Origin: Marinobacter vinifirmus
GTDB lineage: Bacteria; Pseudomonadota; Gammaproteobacteria; Pseudomonadales; Oleiphilaceae
Length of the DNA: 64,000 bases
Assembly: GCF_002258215.1 (NCBI RefSeq)
Contig: NZ_NEFY01000005.1
Span: 186,001-250,000, forward strand
Direction of reading: 5' to 3'
In this document: positions 34,456 through 43,555 of the stretch, piece by piece
How positions within the stretch are numbered: position 1 is the stretch's first letter
Layout of the letters: every line of letters begins with the position of its first letter
Made by a program: the position numbers and the translations under genes
The notes under the pieces: generated by a model
The model's database searches: none
Told to the model about the DNA's origin: nothing
What the model saw: only the letters and a program-made list of their open reading frames with translations

Positions 34456-35067
34456 ATGCTCCTGTCACATGCGTTCGGTCTCTTTACTCACCCTGACCAG
34501 GAGTGGGTATCCATCAGAAAGGAACACGAAAATCCAACCAGGCTCTATATCGCTTACATCGCCATTCTGGCGGCTATTGCTCCCATCTGCGCCTATATTT
34601 CAACAGCACACTTCGGCTGGTCTGTGGGTAGCGAGCGGCTGATCAAGCTTACGGAAATCAGTGCGGTTCAACTGAGTGTCCTGACCTACGTGGCAATGCT
34701 GGTGGGGGTGTTTGCCCTCGGCTATGCCATCAACTGGATGGCGAAGACTTACGGGGCCAAGGAAGAGCACGTGCCTTCCAATGGTATTGCCCTGGCGGCT
34801 TATTCCTGTACGCCCCTGTTCCTGGCGGGCTTTGCCCTGTTGTATCCGGTGCCCTGGTTCAACGCTGCGGTGTTCCTGGCTGCGGCCTGTTACGGCGCCT
34901 GGTTAATGTATGACGGTCTGCCCATTGTGATGGGCATCGAGAAAGAGCGTGCTGTGATGTACGGTGGCGCTTTGCTGACGGTCGCACTGGTGATCCTGGT
35001 GTCCACCCGCGTGGGCTCGGTAATCCTGTGGAACCTGGGGGTTGGTCCGGTCTTTATCAGCGGATAA
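34456..35067 (+). CDS. Yip1-family membrane protein
   Basis: A 203-residue protein with a short soluble N-terminus (LFTHPDQEWVSIRKEHENP, near 9-27, typical of bacterial YIP1 domain proteins) and five hydrophobic segments. Function of the bacterial family is unknown. It is a single gene ending in a UUCG terminator, with a broken P-type ATPase downstream. Confidence 0.85.
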   Translation: MLLSHAFGLFTHPDQEWVSIRKEHENPTRLYIAYIAILAAIAPICAYISTAHFGWSVGSERLIKLTEISAVQLSVLTYVAMLVGVFALGYAINWMAKTYGAKEEHVPSNGIALAAYSCTPLFLAGFALLYPVPWFNAAVFLAAACYGAWLMYDGLPIVMGIEKERAVMYGGALLTVALVILVSTRVGSVILWNLGVGPVFISG

Positions 35068-35095
35068 CCGGATGTCACCTGCGTTTGGATCGTTT

Positions 35096-35119
35096 ACGGG
35101 AGCTTCGGCTCCCGTTTTT
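35096..35119 (+). terminator. UUCG tetraloop terminator after the Yip1 gene
   Basis: ACGGGAGC (35096-35103), loop TTCG and GCTCCCGT (35108-35115), followed by TTTT. A textbook intrinsic terminator 29 bp after the Yip1 stop. It separates that gene from the ATPase remnant and leaves the remnant without a clear promoter. Confidence 0.92.
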
Positions 35120-35147
35120 ATTTGACCTGTGCCAATGGCAAAGGCCT

Positions 35148-37486
35148 GTGCCGGCCGCCGAGGCTCGTGAACGCCTGAAGGCCGAACATCCATTATCCAA
35201 CGCCGAAGCTGCTGAACGCCTGGTCACCCTGGGCTACAACCGTTTGCCGGAAGCGGCCGCATCCGGCCCGCTTGCCCGCCCTGGCCGGCAACTGAAGAAT
35301 TTCCTGATCTATGTGCTGATGACCGCGGTGGTGATTACCGGTGCCCTCGGCCACTGGGTCGATGCCGGCGTCATCCTGGCGGTGGTGGTCATCCAGACCC
35401 TGGTCGGCTTTCTGCAGGAGGGGCGGGCCGAACAGGCGCTGTCGGCTATCCGGCACATGCTGGCGCCGAAAGCCCGGGTTGTCCGGAACGATGGCTAGCA
35501 CCAGGTGGATGCAGCAGAACTGGTGCCGGGCGATACCATTTTGCTGGAACCGGGTGACCGTGTACCGGCGGATATCCGCCTGGAAAAGTGCCACAACCTG
35601 AAAATTGAAGAAGCCATCCTGACCGGCGAATCCGAGGCGGTGGATAAAACCCCCGAGCCGGTCGAGGCCGAGGCTGCCCTGGGTGACCAGACCGGTATGG
35701 CCTTTTCCGGCACCATGGTGGCCACAGGAACCGGCCGGGGTGTGGTGGTGCGTACCGGCGCCAGTACCGAGATTGGCCGGATTTCCCGCCTTCTGGCCAG
35801 CACGACCACCCTGAAAACGCCCTTGCTGGAGCAGATGGACCGGTTTGCCCGGGTGTTGTCGATTATTGTCATCCTGACCGGGGTGGCGATTTTCTTCGGC
35901 GGCCTGGCGTTCAGCGGCCTGGAGTTCCGGGAGCTGTTCATGGCGGTGGTGGGGCTCACCGTTGCGGCCATTCCCGAGGGCCTGCCTGCGATTCTGACCA
36001 TTACCCTGGCCATTGGTGTCCGCCAGATGGCTCGCCGCAAGGCCGTAGTCCGGCGTATGCCGGTCATTGAAACCCTGGGTGCGGTGTCGGTGATCTGTTC
36101 CGACAAGACCGGAACCCTGACCCGTAACGAAATGATGGTGACCGCCGCAGTGGCCGGTGGCCAGCGCTTCGATGTCACCGGCGAGGGCTACAGTTTTGAG
36201 GGTGCAGTTTGCCGCAACGATGCTCCGGTAGATGCCAGCCCGGCGCTGGCGGAAATGGCGCGGGCCGCGGCCCTGTGCAACGATGCCAGTATCAGCCTCC
36301 GGGATGGCCGGGCCGTGATTCATGGCGACCCCATGGAAGCCGCGCTGAAGGTGTTTGCCAGCAAGGCGGAGTTCGATGTAGAAGCCAGTGCCCGGGATTG
36401 GCCAAGGGTCGATGAAGTACCCTTTGATACCAATATCCGCTTTATGGCGACCCTGCACCATGATCATCATGGCCATGAGGTGGCCTACCTGAAAGGCGCG
36501 CCAGAGCGGATTCTGCGGATGTGTTCGCACCAGTTATCGGATAACGGTGAGCCGGTTGAACTTGACCACCCGGCATGGGACGGCATCATTGCCGGGATGG
36601 CGTCCGAAGGCCTGCGGGTGCTGGCGATTGCTCGCCGGCCCGTGACAGCCGGCAGCCGTGAGCTGGTTGTGGAAGAGCTGGAGCAGGGGGCTGAACTGCT
36701 GGGTGTGGTGGGCCTGCTGGACCCGCCCCGGCAGGAAGCCATCCGGGCGATTGAAGAATGCCACAGTGCCGGTATCCGGGTAAAAATGATCACCGGCGAC
36801 CACGCCCTGACCGCCGGAGCCATCGCCCGAAAGCTTGGGTTGCGGAATACCGACAAGGTGCTCACCGGCAAGGACCTGGACGCCATGGACGAGCAACAGC
36901 TGCAGCAGGCGGCCGGTGAAGTGGATGTTTTCGCCCGCACCAGCCCAGAACACAAACTGAGGCTGGTGGCAGCCCTGCAGGCCCTGCATGGCGTGGTGGC
37001 TATGACCGGTGACGGGGTGAACGATGCCCCGGCCCTGAAGCGGGCGGATGTGGGTATCGCCATGGGCGTGAAAGGCTCGGAAGCGGCCCGGGAGGCTTCG
37101 TCGGTGGTCTTGCTGGACGACAACTTTGCCAGCATTGTGGCCGCCGTGCGGGAAGGCCGTACGGTCTACACCAATTTGCGCAAGGGCATTGCCTTCATGC
37201 TGCCGATTAACGGCGGCGAGTCGATCAGTCTGATCACGGCCTTGCTGCTGGGGCTGGCGCTGCCCATATCCGCCCTGCAGATTCTCTGGGTGAATATGGT
37301 GAGTTCGGTGGTGCTGGCCATGACCCTGGCTTTCGAACCGCCGGAGCCGGGCGTGATGGACCAGCCGCCGCGGCCACGGGACGAATCCCTGCTCCGGGGT
37401 TTTGTGGTCTGGCCGGTGTCGCGGTGTTGGTGCTGCTGGAGCTGGAAACGGCAATCCGCCGGCGCTTCAGGGCAGCCCGCGGGTAA
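35148..37486 (+). pseudogene. broken P2-type cation-transporting ATPase
   Basis: The frame encodes a Ca2+/Mg2+-type P-type ATPase with LTGESEAV, phosphorylation motif DKTGTLT (near base 36100) and hinge TGDGVNDAPALKRADVG. Three faults are visible. There is no good start: only a GTG at 35148, and upstream residues differ from family N-termini. An in-frame TAG (35496-35498) interrupts the actuator domain between RVVRNDG and HQVDAAELVPGD. After DESLLRGF (near base 37400) the frame shifts: a -1 frame continues as VAVLVLLELETAIRRRF and stops at 37484-37486, the normal C-terminal tail, so most of helices 7-10 is missing and a deletion is likely. It overlaps the convergent phosphoketolase by 20 bp. 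A sequencing error could explain one lesion, hardly both. Confidence 0.85.
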
Positions 37487-39887
37487 TCACGGAGGGGTCA
37501 CCCCGGCCTTCCACGGCGGCCAGCTCGGCACTGGAGAGCCAGGCTCCGGGGGGCTTGTCCAACACCTCGGCGCAGGCTGCCAGGGTGTGGCCCCAGGAGC
37601 AGTGATTGGCAAACAGCATGCCGCTTTCGTTCAGGGTGCCGCCACGGTTGACGTAACCCAGCACCCGGGTGTGGGACGGCTGGGGGAACAGGTTGTGCAG
37701 ATGGCCCCGGAATACTTCCGGGCGCATATGGGTGAGCGCAACCCGCCGCTGCAGGCGATGGGGGAACAACCGCTCCCGCTCGAATTCGTTCAGGCAGAAG
37801 GCGGCTTCGTGCGGGTCCCGGGGCTGGCGGAAGCGCCCGGGCTCCTGCAGGTACACCAGCCGGAACGCGGTGCCGGTTTCCCGCAGGCGCTCGCAGGCCC
37901 GGATGGCTTCAGACAGCTGGTAGGCCCCGCTGGCAATCAGCAGAATCGGTTCTTCTCCGGTGGAGGTGTCTTCGTCGACCACCAGCGCGCCGTGGCGGGC
38001 CAGGGTTTCTGCCTCACCGGCATTGAACACGCAGGGCCGCTCCCGCTTCGGGATCACCATGCAGCTGATCCGGCCCCGTTCAGTAAAGACCGAAGGCAGA
38101 ACTGCGAGGGTGCTGTTGTAATCCGCCGGGAACAGAACCCGGGAAACATCGCTCATCTCGCCCAGCATGGCTTCGCAGAAGGTGGTGTCCTGGTGTGACT
38201 GTTCGTTCTTGCCGTTCTCCCAGGTGTGGGAAGTGGCTATCACCGGAAAGCCCAGCCAGCGGGCCGGCCGGCCCACTTCTTTCTGGTGCCGGGCGAAAAT
38301 CAGCTCCTGGCGAATGGCGCCGAGCATTTTCACGCAGAAGGCTTCGTAGCTGGCGACCAGGTTCAGGCCGGCCTTGTTGGCCAGGCAGGCAGACACCACG
38401 GCCTCTTCATTCAGGGCGGTGATGACCTTGCCGTGGATCGATTCCTGGCGGCTTTCCGGGTCATTAACCCGGTGTTTCAGGTCAGCCAGGATACCGGTCA
38501 GGCGGTTACTAGCCAGTTCGTCAGGATTGCCCACCCGGGGGCGTAACCCGGGGTTGTCCTCCACCAGTGCCCGGAAGAATTCGTCGACGGCCGACATGGG
38601 CGAACTCTGGTTCTGGCCCCAGGGCAGGGCCGGTATGGAAGGTTCCGGCGGGTTACGGGTGGCCAGGGCGTGGTCCCGCTCCAGCGGGCGCTGTTGCAGG
38701 GCGTGTTCGTTCAGTTCGGCAACGGCTTGCTGGAGATGGGTCGGTTCAACCCACAGGGGCGCAATGTGCTCCTGGAACAGATCCCTGGCCCGGGTATCCA
38801 GCCGGGGGTTGCCCGGTAGTGGCAGGTTATGGGCGCTGTTCTGGCCGGCGCCGTAAAAGCCGAAGCCTTTGACGGTTTCAGCAATGCCGTAGGGAATCTG
38901 CACCGGATACGCGGTTTCGCCTTTTTTGGCTGCCTCGCCGTTGGCGGCCAGCGCGGTTTCCATCTCGTACAGGGCGCAGACAAAGGCAGCCGGGTCTTTG
39001 CCGTCAAAGCGGAAAGGCGCAAAGCCACGGGCTTCCAGGTGCTGTTCGAAGCGCTCCAGGCCTTCCCGGGTACCCAGTTCGGTGCGCTGTTCAATGCGGC
39101 GACCATTGGCGATCATCACCGGCAGCACCTGCCCGCAGTCTTCCGCCCGCCACCAGCGGGGTATCCAGTCACTGCCGCGCTGTTCTTCAGCGGCGCCGTC
39201 AGACAGGAAGGCGACCAGGGACTCATCGGGCAGCGGCATGTGCGCGTACTGCAGCTCAGCGAACCCCAGATAGCCGCCTTCAATAATGCCGCCGGCGGTG
39301 TGCGGATTAACGTGGCTGCCCAGGGGCGATGCCATGGAGCCATCGGGCTTTTGCCGGTAGCTGTAAAAATCCGAGGCCAGGCGGGACAGGCCGTCTGCGG
39401 CCTGGTACCGGGCTTTCTGTTCCGGGTGCAGGTTGCCGGTCAGAACGTTGATGGCGTCTACGGCAGCAACGCAGTGGCCCTGGCCCATCAGCCAGCTTCG
39501 GGTTTGTCCGGTCAGGTTGTTCAGGGCCAGGTAGGCGGCATAGGCCGGCACCATGTTGAGCGCGCCACCGGTATGGCCTTCCGGGGCGGTTTTGAAGTCC
39601 TTGGGTTGCAGCGGGGCACCGGTAATATCCACCCGGTTGCAGTAGGTCATGTGCACCACCAGCCACAGGCCGGCGCTGGTCAGCCGGTCCAGGGCGATCA
39701 GTTTGCGGTATACGCTGTCGGCGTCCGGCTGTTGGCCTGCTGCCACCAGTTTCTGTGCCAGCGCCTGTACCTGGCGAGCGGTGGTCTCAGAGTGCCGGAT
39801 TATGCCATAGCCCTGTTGCCAGCACTGGAATACCGGGCTCGCCGCGGTCGCATCCGGCGTTGGAACCTGTTTGATGGGCGAAGACAT
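37467..39887 (-). CDS. xfp: phosphoketolase (Xfp family)
   Basis: Thiamine-diphosphate enzyme that splits xylulose 5-phosphate and/or fructose 6-phosphate with phosphate into acetyl phosphate and an aldose phosphate. The 806-residue length is standard. Family features: APEGHTGGALNMVPAYAAYL-type N-terminal block (near 75), GSHVNPHTAGGIIEGGYLGF, SDGAAEEQRGSDW and in the C-terminal part SHTWENGKNEQSHQDTTF and NRGGTLNESGMLFANHCSW (in pieces). Start: the second in-frame ATG (39887) has GGAGG 6 bases upstream; the first would lack one. It is a lone gene, with no acetate kinase or phosphotransacetylase beside it. Whether it prefers the C5 or C6 sugar is not visible. Confidence 0.9.
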   Translation of the reverse strand: MSSPIKQVPTPDATAASPVFQCWQQGYGIIRHSETTARQVQALAQKLVAAGQQPDADSVYRKLIALDRLTSAGLWLVVHMTYCNRVDITGAPLQPKDFKTAPEGHTGGALNMVPAYAAYLALNNLTGQTRSWLMGQGHCVAAVDAINVLTGNLHPEQKARYQAADGLSRLASDFYSYRQKPDGSMASPLGSHVNPHTAGGIIEGGYLGFAELQYAHMPLPDESLVAFLSDGAAEEQRGSDWIPRWWRAEDCGQVLPVMIANGRRIEQRTELGTREGLERFEQHLEARGFAPFRFDGKDPAAFVCALYEMETALAANGEAAKKGETAYPVQIPYGIAETVKGFGFYGAGQNSAHNLPLPGNPRLDTRARDLFQEHIAPLWVEPTHLQQAVAELNEHALQQRPLERDHALATRNPPEPSIPALPWGQNQSSPMSAVDEFFRALVEDNPGLRPRVGNPDELASNRLTGILADLKHRVNDPESRQESIHGKVITALNEEAVVSACLANKAGLNLVASYEAFCVKMLGAIRQELIFARHQKEVGRPARWLGFPVIATSHTWENGKNEQSHQDTTFCEAMLGEMSDVSRVLFPADYNSTLAVLPSVFTERGRISCMVIPKRERPCVFNAGEAETLARHGALVVDEDTSTGEEPILLIASGAYQLSEAIRACERLRETGTAFRLVYLQEPGRFRQPRDPHEAAFCLNEFERERLFPHRLQRRVALTHMRPEVFRGHLHNLFPQPSHTRVLGYVNRGGTLNESGMLFANHCSWGHTLAACAEVLDKPPGAWLSSAELAAVEGRGDPSVITRGLP

Positions 39888-39986
39888 AGTCGGCCTCCAT
39901 GACATTGATAATTGTCAGAGCAGTGTAATGGCAGTGCCGGGAGGGGCCCTTGATGCAGGTCATTGGAGTCTGCATCTATTGACGGG

Positions 39987-42179
39987 CTAATGATCGCTTG
40001 CGTGGGAGGGCAGGGGTGCGCCTGTTGATTCGAGACTGGCCCGGGCGGGCTGGCCCCAGTAATAACCCTGGCCCTGCAGGCCGGGGAACTGCTGCAGCCA
40101 GACGGCAATGGCTTCTTCTTCCACACCTTCCACGACAACGTCCAGGTCCAGGGCGGTGCCCAGTTCCAGTGCCGCTTTCAGGATTTTCTGGCGGGCCGGA
40201 TAGTCCAGCACGTTGTGCAGGAAGCTGCGGTCTATCTTCAGTTCATCCAGCCGGAACAGGGCCAGGGTGCCCAGGGAGGAATGGCCGGAACCGAAGTCGT
40301 CCAGGGCAATCCGGAAACCCATGTCGCTGAGGATTTCGATGGTATGCCGGGCCAGCTCCGGGTCGGTCATCATGGCGGTTTCGGTGATCTCCAGGATGAT
40401 ATTCCGGGGCAGCAGATGGTGCCGGCGCAGGATCGCCCGGGCCTGTTCGGCGAACAGCGGGTGAGCCAGGTCCTTGGCGGAAATATTGACGCTGATGGCG
40501 ATGTGGTCGCCGTACCTTGCCCGCAGGCCGCTGGCATCACGGCAGGCCCGGTCCAGCACCCAGCGGGTAACCTGGTGGATAATGCCCACTTCCTCGGCCA
40601 GCGGAATCCACTGGTCCGGGGGGATTCGTCCGAATTCGCTGTGTTCCCAGCGCAGCAGGGCTTCCACCGAGCTGATCCGGCCGTCGCGGATACTCACTTT
40701 CGGCTGGTATTCCAGCCACATGTCGCCGGAGTTCAGGGCATCTTCAACGTCCAGCATCAGGATCTGCTGGCGGTACTGCCACTCGGCAATAGACGGGTCA
40801 TAAACACTCAGGGCATTGTCGCTGTTCAGGGAGGCAAAGCCCGCCGCCGACAGCAGGCTGCCGGCGTCGGTGCCATGCTCCGGGGCGTGGGCAATGCCCA
40901 GTGACGCAGCCCAGGAGAACGAAAACCGGCCTTCCATGAAGTTGCCCGATAACCAGTCGGCAATGGCACTCAGGGCGCGGGCTTCGAGCTCCGGCTGGTT
41001 CGGGCTGCGGCGCAGGGCAAAGGCATGGTTGACGGTATCCAGTGTGGCAATGGCATAGCCGTTGATGGGAATCAGCTGCTCGCCCAATGCCTGTTTCAGG
41101 AACCGGTTCATCTTCCGCAGGTACTGCCTCAACAGCTCTTCGGCAGAGCGGTAACCCAGCGCCTGCTCCAGTTCATTGAAGCGGGTCAGCCGCACCATGC
41201 ACAGCGTGTAAGGGGTTTGCCGGCTGTCGATGGCGGTCAGCGCCTCTTCCAGCATGGGGCGGTTGGGTTTGCCGGTTACCCGGTGGGTTTTCAGGACCCG
41301 GTCGTAATCCTGTTCGATGCGCGCGCGCAGTGCCTGTTCTTCCCGGGCGCGGATGTCGGCGCTCAGCCGGCGTTTGCGCTCTTCCAGCAACAGCCGGCCG
41401 ACACCGCTGGTGAGGATCAGCGAGCCGACGGCTGCCCCCAGAAAAAATGCGGAGTCGGTCAGCGGATTGACCGGCAGCCAGCCGATGGTTGTCAGGGACG
41501 TGGTGAGTGCGCCGACCAGAATGGCCAGTACCGACAGGGCGAAATAACGGGCGTAGACGTGCTTGCGGATCTGCCCCAGCACCAGTCCGAAGATGAACAT
41601 GCCACCGGTGGCGGCAACTACCAGGAACACATCCTGCCCCAGCGGGCCGATGGGGAAGGGGGCCGCCAGCAGGTGCAGGCCGGCGGCCAGGCTGAAGCCC
41701 CGGAGTAGCCGGGCGCCTTGCCGGCCCACGGCAATAAAGTGGGGGGTGAATTCACACAGGGCAATCAGGCATAGTGGCAGGCTGACGGACAGCAGGGCGT
41801 TGAGCTCCGGTATGCCGGGCCAGATCAGCCAGAGCCCCAGGCCATCCATCACCAGCTGGCTGTAGATAACGCCCACCATCAGCACACTGAGCCAGGCCAG
41901 CCCGGGCCGGCGAAGCCTGATGACAATGCTCAGGTTCAGCGGCAGGGCAAACACCAGCATGCCGGTGACGAAGGACTTCCAGACCATGACCGGCAGGTCA
42001 GGCTCGGCGATGGCTGTGTCGCCAACCAGCGACGAAGCTTGTTGGCCCAGAAATGCCGCCAGCAAACCATAGATTGCCACTACCAGCAGCACCACAAACG
42101 GAAACCAGCGCTGCAGCCCGTTGCCACCGGCGCGCCGGCCCCGCCCTGGGCTGTGTTGGTTTGTGGAGGCTGCGCCCAT
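39987..42179 (-). CDS. membrane c-di-GMP phosphodiesterase, degenerate GGDEF plus EAL
   Basis: The 730-residue protein has about eight membrane segments in residues 25-290, a short coiled linker (LLEERKRRLSADIRAREEQALRARI, in two pieces), a GGDEF-fold domain lacking the GG(D/E)EF motif, and a C-terminal EAL domain. The EAL catalytic set is intact: EALLRW, ISVNISAKDL, ITETAMM, ALDDFGSGHSSL, KIDRSFL and EGVEEEA. It should therefore hydrolyse c-di-GMP; the GGDEF part may be regulatory. A start at 42179 (MGAASTNQ) is preferred; an upstream in-frame ATG adds 28 residues rich in AT codons. The N-terminal sensor is not a family I can name. Confidence 0.85.
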   Translation of the reverse strand: MGAASTNQHSPGRGRRAGGNGLQRWFPFVVLLVVAIYGLLAAFLGQQASSLVGDTAIAEPDLPVMVWKSFVTGMLVFALPLNLSIVIRLRRPGLAWLSVLMVGVIYSQLVMDGLGLWLIWPGIPELNALLSVSLPLCLIALCEFTPHFIAVGRQGARLLRGFSLAAGLHLLAAPFPIGPLGQDVFLVVAATGGMFIFGLVLGQIRKHVYARYFALSVLAILVGALTTSLTTIGWLPVNPLTDSAFFLGAAVGSLILTSGVGRLLLEERKRRLSADIRAREEQALRARIEQDYDRVLKTHRVTGKPNRPMLEEALTAIDSRQTPYTLCMVRLTRFNELEQALGYRSAEELLRQYLRKMNRFLKQALGEQLIPINGYAIATLDTVNHAFALRRSPNQPELEARALSAIADWLSGNFMEGRFSFSWAASLGIAHAPEHGTDAGSLLSAAGFASLNSDNALSVYDPSIAEWQYRQQILMLDVEDALNSGDMWLEYQPKVSIRDGRISSVEALLRWEHSEFGRIPPDQWIPLAEEVGIIHQVTRWVLDRACRDASGLRARYGDHIAISVNISAKDLAHPLFAEQARAILRRHHLLPRNIILEITETAMMTDPELARHTIEILSDMGFRIALDDFGSGHSSLGTLALFRLDELKIDRSFLHNVLDYPARQKILKAALELGTALDLDVVVEGVEEEAIAVWLQQFPGLQGQGYYWGQPARASLESTGAPLPSHASDH

Positions 42180-42361
42180 TCCGTAGCAATCCTGATTGGT
42201 GCAAAGGCTTTGATACACAATGTTACTCGATATAACATCTTGCAACATTATGAATTTGAACAAATTTTAATGCATTTAAAGATATTTTACATTTGGAGTT
42301 TCATGGGGATGGTTAAAATGAGACCTGTTCCCGATAGCTCCACTCCAACAGAGGATACCCC

Positions 42362-42859
42362 GTGACCATCCAGATACTGACCACCGGCGGCACCATCGAC
42401 AAGGTGTACTTTGATGCCAACAGCAAGTTCGAGATCGGTGACAGCCTGTTGCCGGAATTGCTGGCAGAGTCGAACATCCATGAGGGCTATGCCATCCGGG
42501 AGCTGATGCGCAAAGACAGCCTGGAACTGACCGATGACGACCGCGACGGCATTCTCGAGGCGGTAAAGCAGACCGAACATTCCCGCATTATTATCACCCA
42601 TGGCACCGACACCATGGCCCAGACGGCCCAGGTCCTGAAAACCCTGCCCGATCGCACCATTGTGCTGACCGGGGCCATGCAACCGGCCCGGATGCGTCGT
42701 ACCGATGCCATCTTCAATATCGGCTTTGCGTGGGCGGCGGCCCGGCTACTGCCGCCGGGGGTCTACATTGCGATGAATGGCGAGGTGTTCGAGGCGGGAG
42801 CGGTGCGCAAGAACCTGGAAGCCCAGAAGTTCGAACGTATCGATGACGCAGCCCGGTAG
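42362..42859 (+). CDS. stand-alone asparaginase N-terminal domain protein
   Basis: A 165-residue protein that matches only the N-terminal half of L-asparaginase. TTGGTIDK (7-14) holds the first catalytic Thr, and ITHGTDTMAQTA (near 79-90) the second catalytic Thr-Asp pair. The C-terminal domain, which completes the active site in the dimer of full-length enzymes, is absent, and no frameshifted remainder follows: rsuA starts converging 6 bp later. Similar short proteins occur in other gammaproteobacteria, so it is probably a real family rather than a truncation. GTG start preceded by AGAGGA. Activity is unproven. Confidence 0.8.
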   Translation: MTIQILTTGGTIDKVYFDANSKFEIGDSLLPELLAESNIHEGYAIRELMRKDSLELTDDDRDGILEAVKQTEHSRIIITHGTDTMAQTAQVLKTLPDRTIVLTGAMQPARMRRTDAIFNIGFAWAAARLLPPGVYIAMNGEVFEAGAVRKNLEAQKFERIDDAAR

Positions 42860-42865
42860 CGCTCG

Positions 42866-43555
42866 CTAAACCGAATCGATTTCTGACCGGGTCAGTTCCC
42901 GAAACTGGCCCGGTGCCAGCCCTGCATCCAGTTCAATCGCGCCGATGCGTTGTCTGTGCAGTGCCGTAACATGGTTTCCCACCGCCGCCAGCATGCGTTT
43001 GACCTGGTGGTAACGGCCTTCGCTGATGGTCAGCTCTATCTCCTGTTCAGAACAGGCCAGTACCTGCGCCGGTCGCGTGGCCGTGTCTTCTCCGTTGAGC
43101 TGAATGCCTTGTTCCAGGGCCTGTCGGGCTTCTGCCGTTAATGGCTCGGCCAGCTGTACCCGATAGGTTTTCGGGCAGTCCCGCCGGGGCGAGGTAACCC
43201 GGTGCGACCACTGGCCATCGCTGGTGATCAGGAGGAGTCCGGTGGTGTCTTTGTCGAGCCGTCCGGCAATGTGCACCTGCCGCGCCAGCTCCGGTGGCAG
43301 CAGGTCCAGCGCGGTGGGCTGGCTACTGTCGGTGGTGGCGCTGATCACTCCGGCGGGTTTGTGCAACATCAGGTACAGCTCGCCGGGCAGGGTCACCGGC
43401 TCGCCGTCGAGCAGCACGCTGTCGCCGGTGTTGATGTTGGCGCTGGTGCTGCGGCACAACTGGCCGTTCACCTGAACCCGCTTGCCGGTGATGGCCCGCT
43501 TGGCGTCTTTGCGGGACAACCCGGTGCCGTTGGCAAGGTATTGGTCCAGGCGCAT
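42866..43555 (-). CDS. rsuA: 16S rRNA pseudouridine synthase RsuA
   Basis: Makes pseudouridine 516 in 16S rRNA. The 229-residue protein has an N-terminal S4 domain (MRLDQYLANGTGLSRKDAKR, residues 1-20 onward) and the catalytic domain with GRLDKDTTGLLLITSDG (near 98-114), whose Asp is the nucleophile, and the later KTYRVQL and EGRYHQVKRMLAAVGN. The ATG overlaps the stop of the upstream metal-dependent hydrolase gene (TGATG), which shows coupling; the longer in-frame start inside that gene is rejected. RluB/RluE are alternatives but have different linker lengths. Confidence 0.9.
   Translation of the reverse strand: MRLDQYLANGTGLSRKDAKRAITGKRVQVNGQLCRSTSANINTGDSVLLDGEPVTLPGELYLMLHKPAGVISATTDSSQPTALDLLPPELARQVHIAGRLDKDTTGLLLITSDGQWSHRVTSPRRDCPKTYRVQLAEPLTAEARQALEQGIQLNGEDTATRPAQVLACSEQEIELTISEGRYHQVKRMLAAVGNHVTALHRQRIGAIELDAGLAPGQFRELTRSEIDSV

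Noticed and set aside
35496..35498. In-frame TAG in the ATPase as programmed recoding
   Set aside because: No pyrrolysine or known readthrough context, and a second lesion near 37400 makes loss of function the simpler reading.
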